The position numbers were made by a program, and so were the translations under genes. The notes under the pieces were generated by a model, which was given only the letters and a program-made list of their open reading frames with translations, was not told the origin of the DNA and did no database searches. From Ichthyophonus hoferi (lineage: Eukaryota; Opisthokonta; Ichthyosporea; Ichthyophonida; Ichthyophonidae), in contig NAOQ01000430.1 in the NCBI GenBank assembly GCA_002751075.1, forward strand, positions 27,423 to 66,104: DNA of 38,682 nt, read 5' to 3'. Shown in pieces: positions 23,194-33,340 of the stretch. Position 1 is the first letter of the stretch, and each line of letters opens with the position of its first letter.

Positions 23194-25744
23194 TCAAGTA
23201 GTATTTCCCTCCAGAACTTGGACAATTTTTTCCAGTTGACTTACCGCAACGGGTAGCATAGATACACCCTAAGGGTAAAATATGAACATAAGGAGAAGAG
23301 ATATAGAGGGGAGGCATATATATATAAATGTGTGTACTTGCTTTATGGTTATAATGCACTCTTTGCTCTCCTATATTATTTTCTATTATAATATATATAT
23401 AGTAGTGTACGGTATAGTATTGCTCTTTGATTTATTTTAATTGTATTTCACTATTGTATTGTATTATATTATTTTGTCTTATACTGCGGCATATTACTCT
23501 AATGTATGCTAGTATTGTAATCTATTAAGATTTACTATATTTCATTCTGTTTTTTAATTTGATTATTATTATTTCATTATAATGCAGTATAAATTATTTT
23601 ATTACATTACCTTTCTTATCACACCCATTCCTACATTTGAAGCCTTTTCCAACAATGTGTAACTTCGCTTTAACTGGGCAATTTGTTCTTGTAGCTCTTC
23701 ACACTATGCGGTATAATTATGGTACATTATATGATAGTATGTTATGTTAGGTTATAATATGATAATGGGCTGTGTTACGTTATAATATATAATAGTACAC
23801 TATGCTATGTTTATAATACATGATTGTATAGCATATTGCATTAGGCTATCTTATGTTCGAATATATTATATTATATTATATTGTACTGTTTGATAGCATA
23901 ATATACTATATGCAGGGCAATGTGTGTGTGTGGATAATTGAAAATAACAGCATGTGAAAACTTAAATTATACCTCCATCTCAGTCATAATGGTTAGTTCT
24001 AAATGGTTCGCTTTATCTACATCAATCACTGACAGGTATGTTTGTAGTTGCTGTAATGTGGTTAATTAGTATAAGAATGGCTTTATCTTGTGGTTGGATT
24101 GAAATGAATTGGCTAATCCATTCTCACCATAAGCACAATAAAATATAATGATACAGTGCAATAGGATATAATCGAATATAATACAAGATAATAAAATAAT
24201 AAAATGCAAAAAAATTGTTTTCATATATCATATACTGATACCATACAAACAAATATACTCTAACTTATTGTAGCATAATATATTATATTATACTATACTT
24301 GCTATTTGGCTGTGTGTAAACAGGAATAACCCAATTAAACTAAAGTTAGTAGCAGATGGAAGGTTCAAAAACATGTTGTTATATTACGCTCGTAATTGTA
24401 ATTAGACTGGTTTCTTATTTACTCATGGGAATTAATGTCATTCGTATTGCTTTATTTTATTGGTAGACCTTATCTATATATAATTTATTGGTTGAGAGGC
24501 TCTTGAATTCTATTTCGTGGTGCAATATTTTAAAATAAAAAAATTGGAAAAACCAATGCGAATGAGAAATATGTGTTACGTATTTTTTAGTAAAAAAATA
24601 CTGAGCCATAGCGTAACATAACATCCCAACACAGCATAATATTACGTAACATAACATTACATAACATAACATTACATAACAGATGACTAGACACACCGCA
24701 ACTGTATAATATCATATTATAATATACTATATATAACATAAACCATATCTTGCTACACAACCCGGCCATCACGGTTACCTTCAACTCTTCCTCTAGTAGC
24801 ACGCGTTCTTTATCTAGTGCCTCCCCTATGGTTATCCTACGTGTCAGTTAATGGTTTAATCAAGTGGGTTTTCATATTAATAGAATACTTAGTGTGTACA
24901 TGTATTCATATATATATATATATATATATATNNNNNNNNNNNNNNNNNNNNNNNNNNNNNNNNNNNNNNNNNNNNNNNNNNNNNNNNNNNNNNNNNNNNN
25001 NNNNNNNNNNNNNNNNNNNNNNNNNNNNNNNNNNNNNNNNNNNNNNNNNNNNNNNNNNNNNNNNNNNNNNNNNNNNNNNNNNNNNNNNNNNNNNNNNNNN
25101 NNNNNNNNNNNNNNNNNNNNNNNNNNNNNNNNNNNNNNNNNNNNNNNNNNNNNNNNNNNNNNNNNNNNNNNNNNNNNNNNNNNNNNNNNNNNNNNNNNNN
25201 NNNNNNNNNNNNNNNNNNNNNNNNNNNNNNNNNNNNNNNNNNNNNNNNNNNNNNNNNNNNNNNNNNNNNNNNNNNNNNNNNNNNNNNNNNNNNNNNNNNN
25301 NNNNNNNNNNNNNNNNNNNNNNNNNNNNNNNNNNNNNNNNNNNNNNNNNNNNNNNNNNNNNNNNNNNNNNNNNNNNNNNNNNNNNNNNNNNNNNNNNNNN
25401 NNNNNNNNNNNNNNNNNNNNNNNNNNNNNNNNNNNNNNNNNNNNNNNNNNNNNNNNNNNNNNNNNNNNNNNNNNNNNNNNNNNNNNNNNNNNNNNNNNNN
25501 NNNNNNNNNNNNNNNNNNNNNNNNNNNNNNNNNNNNNNNNNNNNNNNNNNNNNNNNNNNNNNNNNNNNNNNNNNNNNNNNNNNNNNNNNNNNNNNNNNNN
25601 NNNNNNNNNNNNNNNNNNNNNNNNNNNNNNNNNNNNNNNNNNNNNNNNNNNNNNNNNNNNNNNNNNNNNNNNNNNNNNNNNNNNNNNNNNNNNNNNNNNN
25701 NNNNNNNNNNNNNNNNNNNNNNNNNNNNNNNNNNNNNNNNNNNN

Positions 25745-25781
<37 letters not shown>

Positions 25782-28700
25782 TAATGGGTAGATAGGTTTT
25801 TATATATGTATTGTATTGTCTTGTATTATTTGTTTAGAGGGAGGTACTTGTCTCAATAATGGATATGTGGAAACATACATGGTATCATTGTGACTTGTTT
25901 ACTATTATAAAACAATATAAAAGTATATGTGATCCCCACTATTCAGAGATAAAAATACGCCCTAATTGATTACATCATAGGAAATGCTAAATTATGGTTG
26001 TCTTTAGCATTAGATGGATGGAGGACATTAACTATATGAAGTTGAAGACAATTATACAACAATCAACGATGTGTTCTGATTGGCGTCTCAATACTGTAAC
26101 CCTGATGTCTATTATCCCAGATCCACAAATCTTTTTTATAAAGCCAATCATTACAACAATAAGGCAATTGTTTTAAAAATGGTTGGACATATGAATAGCA
26201 AATGTTTCAAGCACATATTATATAACAGTTATAGTGTATGTAGCCATGTTATTGGTTTAATGTGGAGTCACGAAGAATACCTACATGTTAATGGATGGAA
26301 TTTTAATTTTCGTTCCAGATCGCTCATTCTATTTGTCATAACACAATCGGGATCTGTCAAGGCACTGCTGCAATCCGCATCACAGTCTTGTATATCTCTA
26401 TAATATTAGTGATAAATTAGTGTCAGTAAGTATTATTTATTGAACCTCCAATATATTTATATATATATCCGCCACTCCTATTGGATTAAAGATTTAGAAA
26501 TTAATAGTCCGATAATACTATTGGTTTGTGTTAATTGAATATTAGGTAGACCAATCTTAGCATGATGATAAGAATATATGTCAATATAGGCAAGTGATTA
26601 TTTAACTAGAATGGTAAAAGAAGAGATAATGAAATAGTCCGTGGAGTTCAGAATGTATATTATATATTGCGTAATATATAGCGGATACTGTATAGTATAA
26701 CTTTAGTATTAGCTTACTCTTGCGCTTCTGACAATCTTTTCTCTATTGTTTCCTTGGCCAGGTATGACTCTACAACAATTTTTATAAGATGATCGCACTC
26801 TGAAAAAGAATAATAATTAGCACTGCACAAATGAATCATTTTATTGTCCAATTAAACAATTAACCAATGAATTAGTCGACCATTTATCGTTTGATAGTGG
26901 ATACTAAATACCAACAAATTCTTGTTTCTTTTGATCAACTTACATTACGATTGGTTGATTGGGAAGCCGTGAAAATTAAAGTTTGATGATAAGTTATGTA
27001 CACAAAAAAAAAGGGGGAAGAGATGGAGATTATGTAATTTTTAAAATGTACAACAGGATATATAACAATGATTATTAATATATATTAAAACATGTACATG
27101 CATATATATATACCTTCCTCTAAAAAAACAATATCATTGTTGGTAGTTAATAATTTACTCTCAGTCTGAGCTACTTGCATGTCAGATTCCAGGCAAAGAG
27201 ATAGCTCACGTTGTCTGTCTTTAGCTGCTACAATATGTGTATACGTGCACGTATGGAAGTGTAAGTGTATTGGGTATTATGCACGTATGTATCTGCTTGA
27301 GTATGTATGTGTGGGTGTTTAATTTGATGCATGTAAAATTCACAGAGGTTATATTAATTAAGGATCATGTGGCCGGATATATGAGTGGGTAAAGACTACT
27401 TTTGTTGTTACATTATTAACTTTGCAGAGGTAACAAAAGGCTATAATGCTAATTACAACCAGCCCTTGACAGATCTTGATTGTTGTATGATCCATGAAAT
27501 AGCTAATTTAGTAAATATATGCGTAAACCATTGTGTACAATCAATTTGATGCCAATGTAAATAAATAATTATAGATGTTAGTACATGTATATATTGATAT
27601 TGCAAAGAAAGGAAATAATTGCTGGGTAATTTAATATAAATTAACTGGAAATGTTGATTGAACAATGAGTGTATAAGATTCGGCCAATGGATTAAGTAAG
27701 TATTAGTATATAAGTGAATGAATGTAAAGTTATTACTCTATGTAAGTATGTAAGTGTACATAAATATACGGATATCAATTCCAATATATATATATTGTCC
27801 ATAAGTGTCTGTACTTGTATTATCATACAATTAATTGGACTGACCAAGCAAACCCAACCATATATACCACTTCCAAAAAGATTATAGAATTATGGGACAA
27901 CACCAATGACCAAAAAAATAATAAAAATTGCATCATTTACAAAGAAAGATTATATCTTGCTTAATAAAACTAATTGTCACAATATCATTTAATATATATA
28001 TATATCTCAGTCAAATACCTCGCTTTAAAGCCCTCTGTATGATTCATTCCATTCATCATTGGTAAAATGTGATTGATAGGGAGGGCATAATTTGTTGGTT
28101 AGTATAAACTATATTGATATTAGATCTATTACAATAATAATTGTTTAATGAACAAATAGTTGTCGGTTCTGGGGACATATAAATATAATTGAAAGGTGTC
28201 AGCAATGTTTTCAACTTAAGATATAGATTATTGCATTATGGATACTTAATAAAGAAAAAAATGCATAATAGTCGTAATTGGTCCTGCAGGCTGATTTCGG
28301 ACGCCAAAAAAAAAAAACATTAAAAACAATTATAAATATAAAAAATAAAATAAAATAAAAGTATTAATTGAAAAGGATTGGGCATTGTAGAACATTTGAA
28401 ATACAAACATAGGTCGAGTGTATATTATACATATATATCTTGGCATTATTCTCTGCTAATATTAATATTTCTCAGAGGAAATAGAGACAGAAAATGAAAT
28501 GAGCACAGAAAAAATCGCCAAACAAATATTTAAGATTGATGTTTTGCTTCCTGGGCTTATGTCATTTGATGTATCTATTGATAAACCCTAACATAATAGT
28601 TAAAAAAATGTGCAGAAATGAAAATTTTCACAGAAGGGGGTGGGGAAAGATGCACATGGGGACAAAGATATAAGCATAAGACAACTGAAAAACAATCTGT

Positions 28701-29402
28701 TAGAACAACGAAAATAATAAACAAACAAAACCAGGAAGAAATCTTCTAAGATTATCTAATATTCTGTCATTTTCTCTTTCATTTGGTTTATTCTGAAACA
28801 TATGAAAGAAATGACACACTGAGCTGAATAAAAATGACGTCATGATAGTAAACTGAGATTAAATGCTGATTACCTGATTTCGTGCCAGCTCATCTTCTAG
28901 CTGGGGTATTTCCTGTTCCAAAGCCTTGACAGCTGTCTGTATACGAATAACTTGTGCTAACTTATACTATTGTTAGAAATACTTGGTCAAATAGAAAAGA
29001 ATATTTATATATATTATACTAGCTAGAAAACTATTCCTGTACTAAATAATAAACAAGTAATAAAATATTGTTTATTATACCCGGAAATGTTTTCCAAAAA
29101 GAAGGTATATATATATATATATATATATATTTATTGCGGTTAAAACTGTATTTCTGTTTTTCTCTTAATGGTCCTATAGTCGATCAAGCGAACATTGCAT
29201 TCTCAATATTTTACTGTATTGGTTACTTAGATGTTCAGTGCCAGGCACATTTTCCGTAGAGCAATGCTCTTCCTAAATTAAGAAAACGTGCATGCATTTT
29301 TTTCATACCATAGTGTCCAGTAATTTATTATTATAACACGTAAAACACATTCTAAGAGCAATCTGCATACGGACGAAAAAGACTAGAAATTACCTCTGCC
29401 AT
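23194..29402 (-). CDS. Unrecognised coiled-coil protein, 9 coding exons, 205 aa
   Basis: Minus-strand exons in reading order: 29402-29394 (ATG GCA GAG), 28966-28874, 28034-28019, 27227-27114, 26799-26718, 24836-24779, 24050-23973, 23703-23611, 23268-23194 (TGA). All introns are GT-AG, with phases 0, 0, 1, 1, 2, 0, 0, 0, and every junction keeps the frame, which is strong support because each exon alone is too short to stand out. The protein is almost wholly Glu/Lys/Leu/Gln-rich heptads: KALEQEIPQLEDELARNQ, KETIEKRLSEAQE, KERVLLEEELKQLQTYL, CEELQEQIAQLKRSYTLLEK, VSQLEKIVQVLEG. The N-terminus (YKLAQVI) recalls THOC7-like proteins only faintly. No membrane segment or catalytic motif was seen. 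It is probably a subunit of a coiled-coil complex (spindle, kinetochore, trafficking or RNA export are all possible). No function is assigned. Confidence 0.8.
23239..23244 (-). promoter_or_regulatory. Unused consensus 5' splice site inside the terminal exon
   Basis: GCG followed by GTAAGT (minus strand) lies within the last coding exon of the coiled-coil gene. Reading through gives a good heptad tail (VSQLEKIVQVLEG) and a stop, so read-through is taken as the main form. Use of this donor would replace the last 17 residues. Confidence 0.5.
24607..24679. repeat. TAACA/ACATA-type tandem repeat
   Basis: Repeated AACATAACATTACAT units lie in intron 6 of the minus-strand coiled-coil gene, about 100 bases beyond the exon 6 donor. 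Confidence 0.75.
24908..25779. repeat. TA-dinucleotide microsatellite containing assembly gap 2
   Basis: (TA)n runs border the 813-N gap on both sides (24908-24931 and 25745-25779). The gap is most simply an unassembled TA array, inside intron 5 of the minus-strand coiled-coil gene. Confidence 0.9.
24932..25744. other. Assembly gap (813 N)
   Basis: Phases of the flanking coiled-coil exons (26718-26799 ends phase 2; 24779-24836 starts with one base) already fit each other, so no exon needs to be hidden here. The long reading frames crossing it are artificial. Confidence 0.95.
28019..28034 (-). CDS. 16-nt microexon of the coiled-coil gene
   Basis: AGGGCTTTAAAGCGAG lies between CATACAG and GTATTT on the minus strand. 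It encodes RALKR plus one base and converts the phase-0 end of exon 2 into the phase-1 start of exon 4. Without it, exons 2 and 4 do not join in frame. A longer exon is ruled out by an in-frame TGA just upstream. Confidence 0.65.
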
Positions 29403-30130
29403 TTTGATTGACGTATGGAATAATTTTGTTGTTATGGGTGGTAATTAACTGCTTATGATGGATAAGTCAACTTTATAACAGAATAATTACAGTTTCTGTT
29501 AGAGCTTTCTTGATGCACTTTTACGTTGTGTGAATTATGCGTTCGACACTGGCTGCATATGTGTGCTTTTCGTGCATCAGGGTTTATCCGTGTACATATT
29601 AATTAGAGGTATATAAAGGAAAGGGAAATACGAATGTGCTAAAGCGTATATATTTACTTCATTTATTGTAGAAATACAGAAGAAAAACATTACGGTCACA
29701 ACATATCTGGGCATTTAACAACAATATATATACTTCTGTGAATCCAGCTCATTCCCATAAGTAGAAATCGGATATAGTTTTTTATTACGAAGATACACAT
29801 TGTCTTTTACATGAATATGAATTCCTGGCGAACATTTTGCTATAAAATTGTTGTCAAATATTCTCTCATTTTGAAAGACCAATCACACTTATATCTCACT
29901 CCATTAAAATGATGAGAGTCCCATAATATATTCGCCATGGAAGCCAAAGTTAGGACAACGGATTGGTAATAAATCGTGGAGTTTTTTTTTTAATAGAATT
30001 ATATATATATATATATTGTCTATAAAGATAGAAACATACATTTATATGCGTATATCTTTATCTATAGATCTCCTATGACATCTAGCAGGATGCCTTGAGT
30101 CTGCACGCCAGGCTATAATAATATCATTCA
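29403..30130. other. 5' region of the coiled-coil gene
   Basis: Just before the minus-strand ATG lies TACGTCAATCA, resembling a CRE half joined to a CCAAT-like word. TTATAAAG occurs about 80 bases upstream of the ATG on the minus strand. Inverted arms GATGCAC and GTGCATC lie about 60 bases apart (29512-29578). Nothing coding was seen. Confidence 0.4.
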
Positions 30131-30143
30131 TTTGCGCGCCAAA
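30131..30143. promoter_or_regulatory. E2F-like site TTTGCGCGCCAAA
   Basis: Near-palindromic match to the E2F consensus (TTTSSCGC on either strand) in DNA where CG is rare, 29 bases before a possible start exon at 30172 and 729 bases upstream of the minus-strand coiled-coil gene. A CCAATAATCA word follows at 30158. Confidence 0.45.
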
Positions 30144-30171
30144 TATAATTTGTTAACCAATAATCATTGAG

Positions 30172-30219
30172 ATGAGTGAATTTGGGCTACAGGAAGATAA
30201 ATTCCATTCGCTTATGAAG
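30172..30219 (+). CDS. Possible first exon of an unresolved plus-strand gene
   Basis: ATG followed by 15 further codons (MSEFGLQEDKFHSLMK) and the donor GTAATA, placed just behind an E2F-like and a CCAAT-like word. The peptide is polar and helix-like rather than AT-rich noise, but no convincing next exon was found downstream. It could be chance. Confidence 0.25.
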
Positions 30220-33101
30220 GTAATACAATGCAAGCAAAGATACGTGGTGATTGTTTAATAATGACGGGGGTGACCCTGTCTTATACCTCATGATTAGTCA
30301 TTGTTTATTTTTCTTTAGAAATAGTTGGCTAAGCCAGGTTTCTTTCACAATGATCGGTTTATCCATCTACTAAAAAATCACCAATACCTTCTATTCGCGA
30401 TGATGCTATCAGAGAGTGTCTAGACCAATAATTCCAAAGTACCAATTGCAATGCCTTAAAACCCTAATTACCATGGTATATAATATTTCCCCTAATCATT
30501 TAATCAATAACAATATGACTAAATTTCCAAGATAACCTTAATGAATAAAAATGAAAATACAAAAGCATATCTAAACTATTTAATCTGGCCGGATCAGGCA
30601 AGTCTAAGCCTAATGAAACAGTCCATTTTTTGGTGTAAGAAAAAAATTGTACAATATACACCAATAATATCGCATTCCAATGCTTGAACATTGCATCCAA
30701 TAGAAACAAAAACAACAGGCCAACGTGTATATTGCGGGATATTGCGGACAGGCTTTTTTAATTCTATAAATTAATTTATGTATAGTGATATTGTCCGTAT
30801 TATTATCTTACTATACAGCTTAATTTACTATCTAATTGTTTTTATATAAATTTGATACATTCAAAATTCAATGCTGATTCAGTACAATTGTTGGAATGCT
30901 ATTCAACCTATAACGCGATCTTAGAATTCCCAAGGTTCCGATGATTCCAGCACATCGAGCAATAGAATAATTGTTTACTCTGTATAACTTAAAATACTAT
31001 ACATCGTAAACAGCATATATATACATTATTATAAAATGCAATTTTTTGTATCTAATTAAGTTAATGCATAGATTAATTTGATAACTTTATTAGAAACATC
31101 AATAAGCAGAAATAGAGAACAACTAACGCATAGATCAGTCATACGATATAATTCTATGTAATACGAATCCAATGATGACAAAACACCATTGGTCTAATAA
31201 CTTAAATAAATTTTATTTGATTAGTGTAATTCAATTAAGAGAGAGACACATTGTGTTTTGAACCACCACATTGCATTGAAAACATAACTGTGTTATCTTC
31301 AATTTTGTACTAGTGTGTTGCGTCTGATTGGGCTCTGATTATTGCTAATATTTTATCATCCATATGTCGTATAGGATTGTGCATCAGTTCATAGTATGAC
31401 TGGGCTTTTTACGGTTTTGCTATGTTATTCTAAAGCAAAAAAGGTGCAAATGGACTTGCAAACCTTCATCAAAAGCATACGTAAGCCTAAAGTAGCTTGT
31501 AAACAAGATAAAATCGCTGGTCGCACAGCTAAGCGATTGGGTGATACTATGGCTTTTTATGTTTAAGTCCACCGAGTGTGAGAAATGATAATTAAGAATC
31601 GTTTTGTTTCATTGACTGTTACTCTGAAGTCAGTATTTTATAGGGGTATCACTAATTTTCTACCAATAAATGATAATTCCTCATATTATCTTTTCATCAA
31701 GCAACTGATTAGTAACCTAAAAATAAATAAAAATAATATCACAGCTAAGTTATAATAATAAAATATTGCCTTATTTATCTTATTTTTTTAATTTTAAAAA
31801 TATATATATATATATATAGGTTCGTGTAATTCGTATCATAATTATTCCTGCACAAGTGCTCAATCTTGTTGTTAGCATAAGAGCAAGATCTAGATCCTTG
31901 TAATTCATTTCTGTTCCCTCCCGAACACAAGCCATTCGGTGCCATCTCATTTGACGACAGTGTACTTAATTAGTTAATACTCTCAGCATTGCTTTCCATT
32001 TCATGCTATGAAAATTCTGTGATGAAAGCGATGAAGGAATGTTAGTTTTTCTATCCGTGCAATTTTTAATAAAAATAAAATATGAAAGTTAATTTTTTTT
32101 ATTCTTTTAGTTCTTGCCGAATCAAAGAAATTAGGAATGTAGTTGTCTTATCCTGTATTTATCGAATAAATGAAATTGGGTTGAGGGTTAAATGTGCATA
32201 TAGATAGTTAAAGACCATTATTTAACCTGTCAGGTATAATAAAATAGGGTTGTCCCAATGTTTGCTTGGGTAAGCTTGTGGTAATTTTTAGCGTACTCAA
32301 ATGGTTGGTTTTGTTTGTTTGCTTGTCTTGTTTGTCTTGTTTTAGTGCCCTCCACGTGTAAGAACTGTAAATATTGACTCTAAATGGGGTCGCTTTCTGG
32401 GGTATTAAGCATCTCAAGCAAATTTCTTTCCGCTTTTTTAAAAAATAAATAAATAAATTACATACATAAAACTGATGTTGCATAAAAGTGGTAACAGGTT
32501 AAAAAAAAATTACCCTTATCATTTAATGCTTAGTGATAGCCGGCCGAGATTCCCTAAGTTCTAATATGGATGTTTTCAAAACACAAACAAAAACATGTTA
32601 TCTATTAGTTCCTGTTCATTGTATATGTGCATTATTATTGGTCAATTTCCAGCAATAGTAAACCCTGAAAAGTGCTAATCTTGTTTATTTTTTGATTCTG
32701 GAAAACACACCAATAACTACACTACTGGTATCTCTAATCCAATCTTCACAAAAAACATTCCTGTACAATTATATTATATTCTAAGTTAGCCCAATACACT
32801 CATAAAAACAGGGATTACACCATTAAAAAGTAAAATATATTTTATAAAATACATGTCATTAAATTTGTATAAATAAAGAAATGTGTAATATGACTCTTTT
32901 ATTTATGCATTTTTACACATGTTTATTTTTAGTTGTGTGCATCTACATACCAGTTTAGATCATCAAACCTAATCAGGAGTAGGATAGGAAAAGCAACCAG
33001 GGGTGTAAATTGACACAATACTGTTATTGAGCTTGTCAGCGCATTACACTAAACACTCCCTAAGCAATCACATAAAATACCTGTACGATATTAGCGAAAC
33101 C
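30220..33101. other. Mostly non-coding stretch
   Basis: AT-rich. It contains one compact short frame (31396-31566) and a TA run at 31799-31819. Apart from that no supported gene was found on either strand. Confidence 0.4.
31396..31566 (+). CDS. Short 56-codon reading frame, unresolved
   Basis: ATG to TAA, 56 aa, with a basic C-terminal half (FIKSIRKPKVACKQDKIAG, RTAKRLGD) whose base composition is less AT-rich than its surroundings. No family was recognised. It could be an exon of a gene starting near 30172, a repeat remnant or chance. Confidence 0.2.
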   Translation: MTGLFTVLLCYSKAKKVQMDLQTFIKSIRKPKVACKQDKIAGRTAKRLGDTMAFYV

Positions 33102-33110
33102 TTTCCCGCC
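33102..33110 (+). promoter_or_regulatory. E2F-consensus TTTCCCGCC upstream of the RGS-PAS gene
   Basis: Exact match to the classical E2F site, 231 bases before the proposed start codon at 33341. One such 9-mer is not proof of use. Confidence 0.35.
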
Positions 33111-33340
33111 GGATTGACGTGGTTAAGTTATGTAAGTTTGTCGGTCAAAAATCACCAAACAATAAGCTAGTTGCACATTTTAATTTTAGACACCGGTAGA
33201 AAAAAAATGCGATAGACATCCCCAAGTCAAACCAATGATTCCCTACAACGACCGAGGTCACCACTTTTCTCCAGTTCTACGGGCGAAACACATTTTCTAG
33301 TACGAACATTTTCTACCTATTTTACGATCCTCATATATCA

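Noticed and set aside
24817-25791. Frames of 306-324 codons across gap 2
   Set aside because: Mostly Ns bordered by TA repeats read as Tyr-Ile; no biological content.
26080-26403. 107-codon plus-strand frame
   Set aside because: Starts on TTG, no domain, lies in the long intron of the minus-strand coiled-coil gene.
28472-28588. Plus-strand frame EEIETENEMSTEKIAKQ... after a CTCAG acceptor-like word
   Set aside because: Coding-like for 39 codons, but it lies inside an intron of the minus-strand gene and has no partner exon; A-rich sequence gives Glu/Lys codons by chance.
30369-30449. Plus-strand stretch reading PSTKKSPIPSIRDDAIRECLDQ in two pieces, also open on the minus strand
   Set aside because: There is no acceptor AG after the preceding in-frame stop and no link to the possible exon at 30172.
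32208-32483. 91-codon minus-strand frame
   Set aside because: Contains a low-complexity DKQDKQTNKTN run from a CTTGTTTGT repeat; no domain.
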